The notes under the pieces: model-generated
Database searches by the model: none
Seen by the model: only the letters and a program-made list of their open reading frames with translations
Told to the model about the DNA's origin: nothing
Made by a program: the position numbers and the translations under genes
In this document: piece after piece, positions 1 to 8,183 of the stretch
How the letters are laid out: each line of letters begins with the position of its first letter
Position numbering within the stretch: the stretch's first letter is position 1
Source of the DNA: Rhodospirillales bacterium
GTDB taxonomy: Bacteria; Pseudomonadota; Alphaproteobacteria; Rhodospirillales; Defluviicoccaceae
Reading direction: 5' to 3'
DNA length: 24,809 bases
Assembly: GCA_026125865.1 (NCBI GenBank)
Contig: JAHCKI010000004.1
Span: 1 to 24,809 of the forward strand

Positions 1-1
1 G

Positions 2-673
2 AAAGGTGCCAACCCGCGCTTCAAGTACCATATGTTCAAGCGCCTCAACACGGGCGGAGACCTGCTATCGGAGCAACAGCTACGAAACTGCACCATCCGG
101 ATGCTAGATTCACAGTTCCCCAATTTTATCATAGACATGGCATCAGTAGAGTCATTCAGGGACTGTACGAGAGCCCTCACACAGGAGCGCCGGCTATCAG
201 CATTCGACCAGGAGCTCGTTCTGCGTTTCTTCGCATTAAAGAACCGACGAACCAGATTCAAACATGGGGTGTCCGACTTCTTGACGGAATACATGGAGGA
301 CGTCGCCGACGTGGAGCGACCAGAGGAGTTCAACTATGCCGCCGAAGAGGCGCAGTTTCGGAAAACATTCGAGTCGCTACAAAAGACGCTCAACGAATAC
401 GCCTTCGCGTTCGCCAAGAAGGATCAATCCAGCCTCAATGCCGGCTTCAGCACCTATCACTACGAGGCGATCACTATCGGTCTGCAAGTCGTACTAGACC
501 GGCTTGATCTCGCCGAGGAAGAAACTACCGCGAGGCTGAAGAACGTGCTGTACGATATCAAGCTGGACCCCAACTTCATCGATATCACGACCGGTGGAGG
601 AAAGAATTCGCCTGGCCCCCTGAACCAGCGAATTGGTTTCGTCGAAGGACGCCTCCGCGATGCGTTCGCCTGA
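2..673 (+). CDS. DUF262 (GmrSD N-domain-like) protein, 5' end outside the window
   Basis: The reading frame is open from base 2, so only the C-terminal part of the protein is here; the ATG at 32 is internal. The early segment FKRLNTGGDLLSEQQLRNC matches the conserved part of DUF262 proteins, which reads roughly F-x-R-x-N-x-G-G-x-x-L-x-x-x-E-L-R-N. DUF262 is an NTP-binding ParB/Srx-type fold, also present as the N-terminal domain of the GmrS/GmrD type IV restriction enzymes. No HNH motif is visible in the C-terminal part, which argues against a full GmrSD fusion. The stop overlaps the next gene by 14 bases, so the two are very probably co-translated. Such pairings are common in antiphage or toxin-antitoxin settings. 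That role is inferred from family and context; the substrate is unknown. Confidence 0.75.
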   Translation, partial: KGANPRFKYHMFKRLNTGGDLLSEQQLRNCTIRMLDSQFPNFIIDMASVESFRDCTRALTQERRLSAFDQELVLRFFALKNRRTRFKHGVSDFLTEYMEDVADVERPEEFNYAAEEAQFRKTFESLQKTLNEYAFAFAKKDQSSLNAGFSTYHYEAITIGLQVVLDRLDLAEEETTARLKNVLYDIKLDPNFIDITTGGGKNSPGPLNQRIGFVEGRLRDAFA

Positions 674-1361
674 AGAGGTTTTTGAGGATATCGAGGGTGA
701 CCGTGCCCTACGAGAGCGCGAGATCAGGCTGATCGAAAACATCGCCGCTCGCGCTAAGAACGAGGAGGAGCACAATATGCTGCATCGCTCGCTCATCTTG
801 CTGACCTACGCTCATTTCGAGGGCTTTTGCAAATTCGCGCTTCTGGCTTACACCGCTGCCGTCAATACACTCGGACTGCCCTGTCGCGAAGCCTGCACGC
901 CGCTGGTAGCGGCAACGCTCGGCAAAGTTTTCGCCGCTCTCCGAGACGTCAACAGCAAGCATGAGGAGTTTGCCCGTGGCCTGCCCGAGGACCGGGACCT
1001 TCATCTCATGGCCCGAGAGCGAATTTTCATCGACCGCTTCGAGGCAATCTTGGCCACGAAAGTGGAGCTTACTGATAAACTTGTGGACACCAAATCCAAC
1101 TTGAATTCAGTGTTGCTGAAGAGGAATCTTTACCAACTCGGGCTGGAGTACCCCGTCGTCGAAAAGCACCGAGGAAACATCGACAAATTGCTCGGCGTGC
1201 GCAACGCGATCGCTCACGGCGACCGACTTAAGGTCCCGACCGCCGATGAGGTCCAAGAATACACTTCGACCGCTTTCGAGGTGATGCGCTTTGTCCAACA
1301 AGAAATCTATCAAGCCCTTCGCGACGAGGCTTATCGGAAGCGCGGCGAGCGGGCCGCCTAG
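660..1361 (+). CDS. HEPN-domain protein of the MAE_28990/MAE_18760 type
   Basis: A 233-residue, mostly helical protein. The C-terminal segment LLGVRNAIAHGDRL (about 178-190) contains R181-N-A-I-A-H186, the R-X4-H signature of HEPN RNases. An N-terminal helical part with the segment TYAHFEGFCK also fits the MAE_28990/MAE_18760 group. I chose the ATG at 660, which overlaps the end of the DUF262 gene (ATGCGTTCGCCTGA); an in-frame ATG at 633 would need a 41-base overlap. HEPN proteins of this kind act as metal-independent RNase toxins or abortive-infection effectors, so an RNA-cleaving role controlled by the DUF262 partner is a reasonable inference. No signal peptide or membrane segment is visible. 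Confidence 0.75.
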   Translation: MRSPEEVFEDIEGDRALREREIRLIENIAARAKNEEEHNMLHRSLILLTYAHFEGFCKFALLAYTAAVNTLGLPCREACTPLVAATLGKVFAALRDVNSKHEEFARGLPEDRDLHLMARERIFIDRFEAILATKVELTDKLVDTKSNLNSVLLKRNLYQLGLEYPVVEKHRGNIDKLLGVRNAIAHGDRLKVPTADEVQEYTSTAFEVMRFVQQEIYQALRDEAYRKRGERAA

Positions 1362-1695
1362 TACAAACGCCTGCGGTGGATTGTACACTTGTAGCTACCC
1401 TACCACGCGTAGCTCCAAGCCCTCAACAAAGCCGTGTTTATCGAAAGAGCGGGCGCCGTCGTCAAATAAACCGGGATGTCTGTACCCGAACATGAGGCCA
1501 TCGTTCGCTGAAGTTTGTTACGGGTCAACACCGGCAGCAACGAGGGGTTCCCCAAGTGATCCTCCCTTCCCGCAGCAGAGGCCGCTGGTGCCGGCCGCAC
1601 CCCGCCAACATTTAAGCCGGGTTTCAGAAATCAGCGCGCATGAGTTCCTGACAGCGGGTCACCGGCTTTTGAGCGAGCCCGGCCTTCATTCTTGA
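1362..1695. other. Intergenic stretch without a supported gene
   Basis: These 334 bases separate the HEPN gene from the first tail gene. Frames on both strands lack family resemblance and good ribosome sites. A minus-strand fragment around 1400-1500 reads like decayed protein (including FGYRHPGLFDD) but is flanked by stops. I see no RNA gene, strong terminator or clear repeat, so it may be the scar of older rearrangement. Confidence 0.5.
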
Positions 1696-2187
1696 ATGTG
1701 CGACAAGATATGTCAGACGATACCTGATTGGACCGCCGACTATGTCGGCCTGCCGTTCAAGGCAGGCGGTCGCGATCGATGCGGACTGGATTGCTGGGGA
1801 TTGTTAGTCACGGTTCTCCGCGAGCAGTTCGGCAATGTAATCCCAGCGTACGACGGCATCAGTTTTGAAGAAGGCTGCGATCGCGCCGCTCTCGCCACGT
1901 TCATGGAAACACACAAGACCGATTGGATCGACGTGCCGACGGGCCAGGAACAACCCGGTGACGGCATCCTCCTGCGCATGATGGGCCATCCCATCCACGT
2001 GGCCGTCGTCGTCGCCAACGGCTGGATGCTCCACATCGAAGAGGGCATCGACGCCTGCCTCGAACGCTACGACGGAGCGAAGTGGCGAAAGCGAGTCATG
2101 GGGTTCTACCGGTATCAGGATCCAGGACCCAGGCACCAGGTGCGCGGAGCGGGCGCCGCAGGCGCCACCCGAGGAAAGCTCAGGTGA
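1696..2187 (+). CDS. NlpC/P60 family phage tail peptidase, copy 1
   Basis: A 163-residue NlpC/P60 cysteine peptidase of the sort encoded just before the tail-tip protein in siphophages and gene-transfer agents, where it cuts peptidoglycan during DNA entry. The motif GLDCWGLL supplies the nucleophile C33, GHPIHVAVV supplies H101, and MLHIEEG supplies H113, a plausible third polar residue. The peptidase proper ends near GFYRYQ at about residue 141. The last 20 or so residues come from a CCTGG-type inverted repeat and are not typical of the family. No clear ribosome site precedes the ATG. TipJ starts 3 bases after the stop, the usual phage order. A second, about three-quarters identical copy lies at 7614. 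Confidence 0.82.
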   Translation: MCDKICQTIPDWTADYVGLPFKAGGRDRCGLDCWGLLVTVLREQFGNVIPAYDGISFEEGCDRAALATFMETHKTDWIDVPTGQEQPGDGILLRMMGHPIHVAVVVANGWMLHIEEGIDACLERYDGAKWRKRVMGFYRYQDPGPRHQVRGAGAAGATRGKLR

Positions 2188-2256
2188 TAGATGACGAGGG
2201 ACACTTCCGTCCTGGCTCCTGGGTCCTGCTCCCTGGCTCCTGGAGGCGTTCGCCTC
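2124..2256. repeat. CCTGG-rich inverted-repeat element between the NlpC and TipJ genes
   Basis: The left arm at 2124-2140 (AGGACCCAGGCACCAGG) pairs with 2211-2227 (CCTGGCTCCTGGGTCCT) at 15 of 17 positions, across a 70-base centre. CCTGGCTCCTGG occurs twice as a direct repeat, at 2211-2222 and 2232-2243. A small hairpin, GGAGGC-GTTC-GCCTCC, follows at 2241-2256. The element lies exactly where the peptidase frame ends and the tail-protein frame begins, and both frames run through it. It looks like a small non-autonomous palindromic element or REP-like sequence inserted into a formerly tight gene junction. No other copy was seen in this window. Confidence 0.6.
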
Positions 2257-5200
2257 CTCGCCTGTCCGCGGCCGTTTTCGTCCCAACGCATTGACCACAT
2301 GGTGCCCGTCGGCGGCACGGTCGCTGACATCATCGCCGGCACCGGCATGGATCCGGTGCTTACTGACAATGCCCTTGTCTGGCTGTGCGACGAGGCGATG
2401 ACACGTGAGCCGGTCTTGGTGGTGCAGAAACATTGGCATCGGGTGCGGCCGAAGCCGGGGACGGTTCTGACCGTGCGCGTCGTGCCGCAGGGCGGCGGTG
2501 GAGGCGGCGGCAAGAACCCGTTGCGCGTGGTGCTGACCATTGCCGTGGTGGCGGCCGCCTTCGTGCTGGGGCCGGCCCTCGGCGTTGCCATGGGCTTGTC
2601 GACCAACGCCACTATCCTCGGTGTCTCGGGCATCAACCTGGCGGCTGCCGTCGGCGGTGGCCTTATCACCATGGTCGGCAATCTGCTGATCAATGCCGTC
2701 GCACCGCCGCCGCGGCCGAAGCTGGGCGAATTGTCGTTGGGCGGTCCCCAGTCGCGAACCAGTCCGACGCTGGCGATTACCGGCACCCAGAACCGTGCCA
2801 ACCGCTACGGGCCGGTGCCGCGGGTCTATGGCCGGCACCGGGTGTTCCCCACCCTGGCGGCCCACCCCTACACCGATGTGGAGGGCAGCGATCAGTACAT
2901 CCGCATGCTGTTCGACTTCGGCTATGGACCGTTGCAGCTCTCCGAGATGCGCATCGGCCCGGTGCCGTTGGCCCAGTACGAAGGCGTCGACATCGAGGCG
3001 CGGCAGGGGTTCGATACCGATCCGCCGGTCACCCTCTATTCCAACACCATCCGCGAGGACCAGTATTCGCTCAAGGTGACCGACGCCGGCGGGCCACAGG
3101 TGCTGGAGAGCCGGGACAACGCCGACGAGATTCTGATCGACATCACGTTTCAGGGGCTGGTGTCGTTTGCCAGCGGCGGCGGCCGCCGCAATCGATCGGT
3201 GGATATCCAAATCGAGTATCGCAAAGCCGGCACCTCCGATTCGTGGACCGATTACGGCACCTTTACTTACACCGCGGCCACCGAGCAGATCGTCCGCCGT
3301 GGCCAACGTATCGTGCCGGCAGAGGCGAGCCGGTACGAAATTCGCTTCACCCGCATCACCGAAGACAACACCTCGGCGCAGATCCGCGACGACAGCTTCG
3401 TCACCGCCATCCGCACCGTCCAGTACACCGAGCCCGTCAAGGCGACTGGACGGTGTCTGGTTGCCCTGCGCATCAAGGCAACCGATCAGCTGAACGGCAT
3501 CGTCGATCAGTTCTCGGCGGTGGCTGAGGCGCTGTTGCCGGTGTGGGACGACGCGATTTGGACGGCACCGCAAGCGACCCGTCATCCGGCCTGGGCTTAT
3601 CTCGACGTGTTGCGCGGCGCCGCCAACCGCCGGCCGGTCGCCGACGAGCGTTTGGATCTCGATGCGTTCAAGGCGTGGGCCGATGCCCGTCCCGACGATA
3701 CCTTCGATGCCGTCATCGACTATCCAACCACGGTGTTCGAGTTGTTGCGCGACATCGCCGCATCGGGCCGCGCCGCGTTCGGCATGCGCGACGGCAAGTT
3801 CTCGGTGGTTCGCGACCTGCCGCAGACGGTGCCGGTGCAGCACTTCACACCGAGAAACGCCACCGGCTTCCGGGGACTGAAGACGTTCACGCAGCAGCCC
3901 CACGGTCTGAAGGTGCGGTTCATCAACCCGGACCGCGAGTGGGGTCAGGACGAGCGCATCGTCTACGCCGACGGCTACGACGAAACCAATGCCAGCCGGT
4001 TCGAGACTCTGGAGCTGTTCGGCTGCACCGATGCCGATCTTGCCTGGAAGCATGGGCGCTATCATCTCGCCGCCGGCAAGCTCCGGCCCGAGACCTACGA
4101 GCTCTCCTGCGACATTGACCATCTGGTGTGCACCGCCGGCGATCTGGTCAAGGTCAGCCACGACGTGCCGCTGTGGGGCGGCGGTTGGGCCCGGGTCAAG
4201 TCGGTCGCGACCGACGAAAACGGTGATGTGATCTCGGCGACCCTGGATGACGTTGTCGCCATGGAAGCGGGCAAGACCTACGCGGTGCGGTTCCGCCTGG
4301 CCGGCGGTGACTCGACGGTGGCCTCGGTGCTGACCCAGAGCGGTGAGACGAACAGCATTGCCATTATTCAGCCGATCCCTGCGGTGAAGGCACCAGCCAA
4401 GGGCGACCTGGCGATGTTCGGGGAGGCTGAGCGCGAGAGCGTCGATCTTCTGGTCAAGGCCATCCGTCACGCCGGCGACTTCCGGGCGACGCTGATCCTG
4501 GTGGACGCGGCGCCCGAGGTACACGACGCCGACACCGGGCCGATCCCGGCGTTCGATCCGCAGATCACCGTGCCGCTGCCGGTGGAATACGAACGCCCGG
4601 CCAAGCCGGTCATCCAGGCCGTCGACAGCGGCACCGAAGCGTTGTCCATCGGCGCAGATGGACAAGTGCAGTCGCGGGTACTGATCACGTTGGCGCCACA
4701 GACGACCGGGCTGGTCCCGGCCGAGCACATCCAAACCCAGTATCGCCGTGCCGATACGGATGCGGCGTGGTGCGTTGCGTCTCCGGCTCCCGCCGATGCC
4801 AGGGTCGTCGCCATCGGTCCCGTCGATGACGGCGTCGTCTACGACATCCGCTTGCGGTCGGTCAGCGCCATGGGCCGCACCTCCGACTGGGCAGCCACAT
4901 CCCACGTGGTCATTGGTAAGACCGAGCCACCGTCGGACGTCACCGGCTTCGTCATCAACGTCCTCGGCGACACCGCGCACCTCTCCTGGGACGCCGTTCC
5001 GGATCTCGACCTTGCCCACTATCGCATCAAGTTCGCGCCCGTCCTCGTAGGCGCCTCCTGGAGCGCTTCCGTCGATCTGGTGGCCAAGGTTGCTCGTCCG
5101 GCCACATCCGTCGCGGTGCCGACCATGACCGGCACCTACCTGATCAAAGCCGTGGACCTTGGCGGACGGGAGAGCGAGCACGCCACGCTGATCGTCACCG

Positions 5201-5757
5201 CGGCAACGGCGGTGCTGGGGCGCAACGTCGTGGAGACCATCGCCGAACATCCGGCGTTCGCTGGTACCTTGGAGAACTGCGTCGTCGCCAACGACCGGCT
5301 TAGACTCGCCGGCGCCGACGCCTTGGCCGACTGGCCGCAGCTCTCCGACATCGATGCCATTGGCTTCGGTCTCGCCGGCATCGCCACCGAAGGCATCTAC
5401 ACTTTCGCCGGCGCGCTGGATCTGGGTGCCGTCTACACCAGCCGGCTCACCGCTGTGCTCAAGGTGACCGGCGAGAACGTCGCCAACATCGTCAAGGCGT
5501 GGACCGAGCTGAAGGCGGTGGAGCGGCTCTCCGGAGCCGATTCCGGCCAATACGGTGTTCGACTTGAGGTGCGAAACACCGGTGATGACCCAGCGGCGGC
5601 GCCTGTGTGGACCGCATGGCAGCCGTTCACTGTTGGCGAATACACAGCGCGCGCCTTCCAGTGGCGGGCGCAGTGTCATCCTCGACGAAGTTGGCTACCT
5701 CCCCTTTGCCCAAACCGGCGGCCAGCTCCTGTTCCATCTGGTCAGCCATCTCTATGA
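2191..5757 (+). pseudogene. TipJ-like phage tail-tip (host specificity) protein, 3' end replaced by IS21 sequence
   Basis: A large tail-tip protein of the lambda J/TipJ type, which forms the baseplate hub and receptor-binding tip. From the N-terminus: a DNHxVPxGGTVADII-like tail-assembly region beginning near residue 35, a glycine run near 100, a hydrophobic stretch at about 107-155, a long hub region with PRVYGRHRVFPTLA and a later AGDLVKVSHD segment, and a fibronectin-III-like domain at about 912-1005 (LSWDAVPDLDLAHYRI). The first 30 or so residues derive from the CCTGG repeat, so the native start is lost; ATG 2299 is an alternative. Phage similarity ends at about residue 1160 (base 5672), where IstB sequence begins in another frame; the last 28 residues are read-through. 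The protein is probably non-functional or strongly altered. Confidence 0.8.
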
Positions 5758-5917
5758 ACAGACGTCGGTGATCGTCACCACCAACCTCGACTTCGGAGAA
5801 TGGCCAAGCGTCTTTGGAGACGCCAAAATTACCACCGCCCTGCTCGACCGCCTGACCCATCACTGCGACATCATCGAAACCGGCAACGACAGCTGGCGCT
5901 TCAGAAACCGGAACTAA
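5675..5917 (+). pseudogene. istB: IS21-family helper ATPase IstB, C-terminal fragment
   Basis: Eighty residues of the IstB C-terminal half remain. The Walker B/DExx region VILDEVGYLPF comes first, then a TSVIVTTNLDFGEW segment, then TTALLDRLTHHCDIIETGNDSWRF, a close match to the usual IstB end. The Walker A domain and the start codon are absent because similarity begins abruptly at the TipJ junction. IstB is the AAA+ partner of the IstA transposase; this fragment cannot bind and hydrolyse ATP. An upstream in-frame ATG at 5555 lies within TipJ sequence, so any product would be a chimera. Confidence 0.9.
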
Positions 5918-6008
5918 ATCCCGCTCTCGCAGGCGCCCTCCGGCGATGCGCTGCGCTCCAGCAAGGCTTCCGCGCATCGCCTCCGGGCGAACATCACCGC
6001 CATCCAAA

Positions 6009-6062
6009 GGGGGGTTCAATTTTGGACGCCGATAGGGGGTCAATATTCAACGCCGATTGACA
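6009..6062. repeat. IS21-family right-end repeats
   Basis: Two tandem related units, 6009-6033 and 6035-6057, each follow the pattern GGGGG-T-TCAAT-x5-CGCCGAT; TGACA then closes the element. Multiple terminal transposase-binding repeats are typical of IS21-family ends. The last bases also provide the TTG from which the downstream tail gene could be read. Confidence 0.8.
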
Positions 6063-6383
6063 ACGTTGGCCCAAGGATTCAACGAGCAGGCGCCGAATTC
6101 CGTAATCCGGACGCAAATGGAGGCGGGTTCTCCCAAGGTGCGTCGGCGGTTCACCGCCGGAATCCGGATCTTGGACATGCATCTGCGGCTGAACGTCGAT
6201 CAGGTCGACACCCTCGATACATTCCATGACTCGACGCTACAGGGCGGCGCCCTATCGTTCGACTGGGTGCTTCCGCGAACCGGTGCGCCCATGACATTTC
6301 GCTTCGTCGAACCGCCGTCCTATGCGCCGATTGCCCGTGGCCGGCTGTGGACGGCGACGCTGAAACTGGAGGTTCTGCAGTGA
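6057..6383 (+). pseudogene. Small phage tail protein with 5' end replaced by the IS21 terminus
   Basis: About 108 codons. The core segments IRTQMEAGSPKVRRRFTAG, LDTFHDSTLQGGALSFDW and ending WTATLKLEVLQ match a conserved small tail protein encoded before DUF1833 in many proteobacterial prophages. Those relatives begin with a dozen or so extra residues of the type xPxxLPxxxxxGF. Here the IS21 end at 6062 lies just upstream of AQGFNEQ, so the native start and ribosome site are gone and the only start is a TTG inside the IS end. The body is intact, but translation is doubtful. DUF1833 follows after 55 bases. I call it phage tail by family resemblance; its biochemical role is not known. Confidence 0.65.
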
Positions 6384-6438
6384 CAAGAGCCGTGGAGCGG
6401 CAAAGCCGCGACAGGGATCATAAACAGGAGCGAACGCA

Positions 6439-6912
6439 GTGAGCCGGACGCTATCTCAGGCCGCGCGCCAGGCGATCAACGCGGAGACGACCGAACAGGT
6501 CTTTTTGCTGTTGCTCACGATCGACCACGAGGACTTGGCGGATCCGATACGGGTCGTCAACAACACCGAGGACATCACCAGCCGCGGCGATTTGTATGTC
6601 GCCTACCCGTTCGAGATCGCCCTGCCGGGCGAGGATCCGGAGAGCGTCGCCCGGGTGAGCTTGCGGATCGACAACGTCGACCGCCAGATCGTCCAGTCGC
6701 TGCGCACAGTCCTAGCGCCTCTCGCCGTTGCCCTCGAGGTGGTGCTGGCATCGTCGCCCGATACCGTCGAGGCGGGGCCCTTCAACATGACGCTGGTGGC
6801 CGCCGAGTACGACGCCCTGGTCGTCACCGGCGAACTCGCTTTCGAGGACGTGCTCAATGAGCCGTTCCCCGGCCATAGCTACATTCCGGGTGAATACCCC
6901 GGATTGTTCTGA
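6439..6912 (+). CDS. DUF1833 phage tail protein
   Basis: A 157-residue protein with the hallmarks of DUF1833: a start like SRTLSQAARQAINAETTEQ, then FLLLLTIDHEDL, a central DNVDRQIVQSLR and the ending DVLNEPFPGHSYIPGEYPG. The start is GTG at 6439, with AGGAG about 7 bases upstream. In phages this gene stands between the small tail protein to its left and an NlpC/P60 peptidase. Here the peptidase copy at 7614 is separated from it by a minus-strand toxin-antitoxin cassette. The protein is complete and could still be made, but its partners in this window are broken. Confidence 0.85.
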   Translation: MSRTLSQAARQAINAETTEQVFLLLLTIDHEDLADPIRVVNNTEDITSRGDLYVAYPFEIALPGEDPESVARVSLRIDNVDRQIVQSLRTVLAPLAVALEVVLASSPDTVEAGPFNMTLVAAEYDALVVTGELAFEDVLNEPFPGHSYIPGEYPGLF

Positions 6913-6918
6913 TGGGGC

Positions 6919-7350
6919 TCATTCTTCATGCGCTCGCATGCGATCGCGAAGTTGCGCCGGGGTGATGATCGGGATCGCGAAGGCGCCGGCAAGCGCAAGA
7001 AGGTCGGCATCACCCGTCACCAGAGCATCGGCCCGGCCTTGGACAGCGACCTCCAGGAACATCCGGTCATCGACATTGCGGCAAGGGGGAAGGTTGGCTG
7101 GCGGATCGTCTATCGAGACGGACTCGCAGAAAGGCAGCACGTCGGCCAGGAGTTCGTCGCATTCCGCCGGCGACAGCCGAAACTTGGGATACTTCAGAAC
7201 CCGCAACAGCTCTTCGGCCGTGGCCCGGCTCAGGAGCGGGACCAGTATGCCATCCTGCCAGGCACGCCGGAGCCACGCGAGCCGGCCTTCCTCGAACAGT
7301 AGTGCCGACAGAAGCACGTTGGTGTCGAGAACGACCCTGAGTCGGCTCAC
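6919..7350 (-). CDS. PIN-domain RNase toxin (COG1569 type)
   Basis: A 143-residue PIN nuclease. Acidic residues in the expected order are D9 in VVLDTNVLLSALL, E47/E48 in TAEELLRVL, D94/D95 in RNVDDRMFLE, and D114 and D116 in ALVTGDADLLAL. These would bind the metal for RNA cleavage. I chose the GTG at 7350, which overlaps the antitoxin stop by one base (TAGTG), a typical coupling of antitoxin and toxin; the frame also extends upstream to GTG 7368. The upstream AbrB-type gene identifies the pair as a type II toxin-antitoxin module. It lies on the strand opposite to the tail genes and occupies the site between DUF1833 and its usual NlpC neighbour. Confidence 0.88.
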   Translation of the reverse strand: MSRLRVVLDTNVLLSALLFEEGRLAWLRRAWQDGILVPLLSRATAEELLRVLKYPKFRLSPAECDELLADVLPFCESVSIDDPPANLPPCRNVDDRMFLEVAVQGRADALVTGDADLLALAGAFAIPIITPAQLRDRMRAHEE

Positions 7351-7571
7351 TACCGGCTCCGAGCCCAATCGACTGCTGCCCCGACGTCGTCGTCGATGAT
7401 GCCCAGCTGCGCGAGCTTCTTTCTTACCGCGTCGGCCCGAGTGATGCGCACGGGGGTCAACACGATGCGGCCGTCGTCCTCGGCGACATCGAAGTAATCG
7501 GCCTTGCCGACCGCTTCGAGGACGGCCTTGGGCAAGGTCAGTTGATTTTTAGATGTGAGCTTGGCCAACAT
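7350..7571 (-). CDS. AbrB/SpoVT-type antitoxin
   Basis: A 73-residue protein. The N-terminal swapped-hairpin DNA-binding region is MLAKLTSKNQLTLPKAVLEA, followed by the short strands YFDVAEDDGRIVLTPVRI and a charged C-terminal tail that would hold the toxin. ATG 7571 is preceded by GAGGAGGG at good spacing, which favours it over upstream starts. Its stop overlaps the toxin's GTG. The role is inferred from family: it neutralises the PIN toxin and represses its own promoter. That promoter should lie in 7572-7613, immediately upstream of the divergent NlpC copy. Confidence 0.85.
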   Translation of the reverse strand: MLAKLTSKNQLTLPKAVLEAVGKADYFDVAEDDGRIVLTPVRITRADAVRKKLAQLGIIDDDVGAAVDWARSR

Positions 7572-7613
7572 GGGACCCTCCTCATGGAGGAAAGTAAGGA
7601 ATCCGTGATTTGT

Positions 7614-8183
7614 ATGCAAGCGCCTTGCAAACCATTCCTGCCGGACTGGGCGGTTGACTATGTCGGCCTGCCGTTCGAGGCTGGCGGCAGAGGCCGCGCA
7701 GGTTCAGATTGCTATGGACTTTTGGCACTCGTTCTCCGCGAGCAGTTCGGCAAGGTCGTTCCGGCCTATGACGGCATCGGTTTCGAAGACGGCTTCGACC
7801 GCGCCGATCTCGCCGCGTTCATGAATGCTCACAAGGACAACTGGATCGAGGTACCAGCGGGCGAGGAACAACCCAGCGACGGCATCCTCCTCCGCATGAT
7901 GGGCCACCCGATCCACGTAGCCGTGGTCGTCGCCAAGGGCTGGATGCTTCACATCGAGGACGGCATCGACGCCTGCCTCGAACGCTACGACGGTCCGAGA
8001 CCTTGCCATCACCCACGCTGCCGGTCCTCGCCGCCGCCCGCACAGTTTCAGCTGTTTCTTCCATCAATTCATCCGGCACGACCACTTCAATCTTCACCTT
8101 CTCCACGAAGTCGACATCATACTCCGCTTCCCTGTAGATCTCGTTGTGCCCCTGTTGGCGCCCATATCCACGAACTTCGATGA
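7614..8183 (+). pseudogene. NlpC/P60 tail peptidase, copy 2, truncated at a breakpoint
   Basis: Residues 1-126 align without gaps to the copy at 1696, at roughly three-quarters identity by eye. The nucleophile C33 lies in GSDCYGLL, and GHPIHVAVV and MLHIEDG are kept. Similarity stops after CLERYDG at about base 7993, just before the segment that should read AKWRKRVMGFYRY. The remaining codons to 8183 are antisense to the P-II gene and are proline/arginine-rich nonsense. ATG 7614 matches the start of copy 1; ATG 7584 is an alternative. The catalytic residues survive, but the last core strand is missing, so folding is doubtful. Confidence 0.8.

Larger units (their letters stand above)
5673..6062 (+). 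mobile_element. Remnant (3' end) of an IS21-family insertion sequence
   Basis: The remnant comprises the end of istB, a non-coding tail and the intact right terminus. The terminus carries two copies of the IS21-type end repeat, GGGGTTCAATTTTGGACGCC and GGGGTCAATATTCAACGCC, and finishes in TGACA at 6062. The non-coding tail contains the inverted repeat GGCGATGCGC/GCGCATCGCC at 5942-5951 and 5972-5981. istA, the left end and most of istB are missing. The left boundary is a direct fusion to the interior of the TipJ gene, so a deletion or recombination took away the rest of the element together with the TipJ 3' end. No target-site duplication can be assessed. Confidence 0.85.

Noticed and set aside
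1400..1600. Minus-strand peptide fragments in the gap after the HEPN gene
   Set aside because: They are short, interrupted by stops, lack ribosome sites and match no family I recognise.
2211..2243. CCTGG repeats as a CRISPR array
   Set aside because: Units are too short, lack regular spacers and no cas gene is near.
1804..5679. Very long open frame on the minus strand opposite TipJ (about 1290 codons)
   Set aside because: It is a mirror of strong GC codon bias in the plus-strand tail gene; its composition is rich in R, G, D and H with no recognisable domain.
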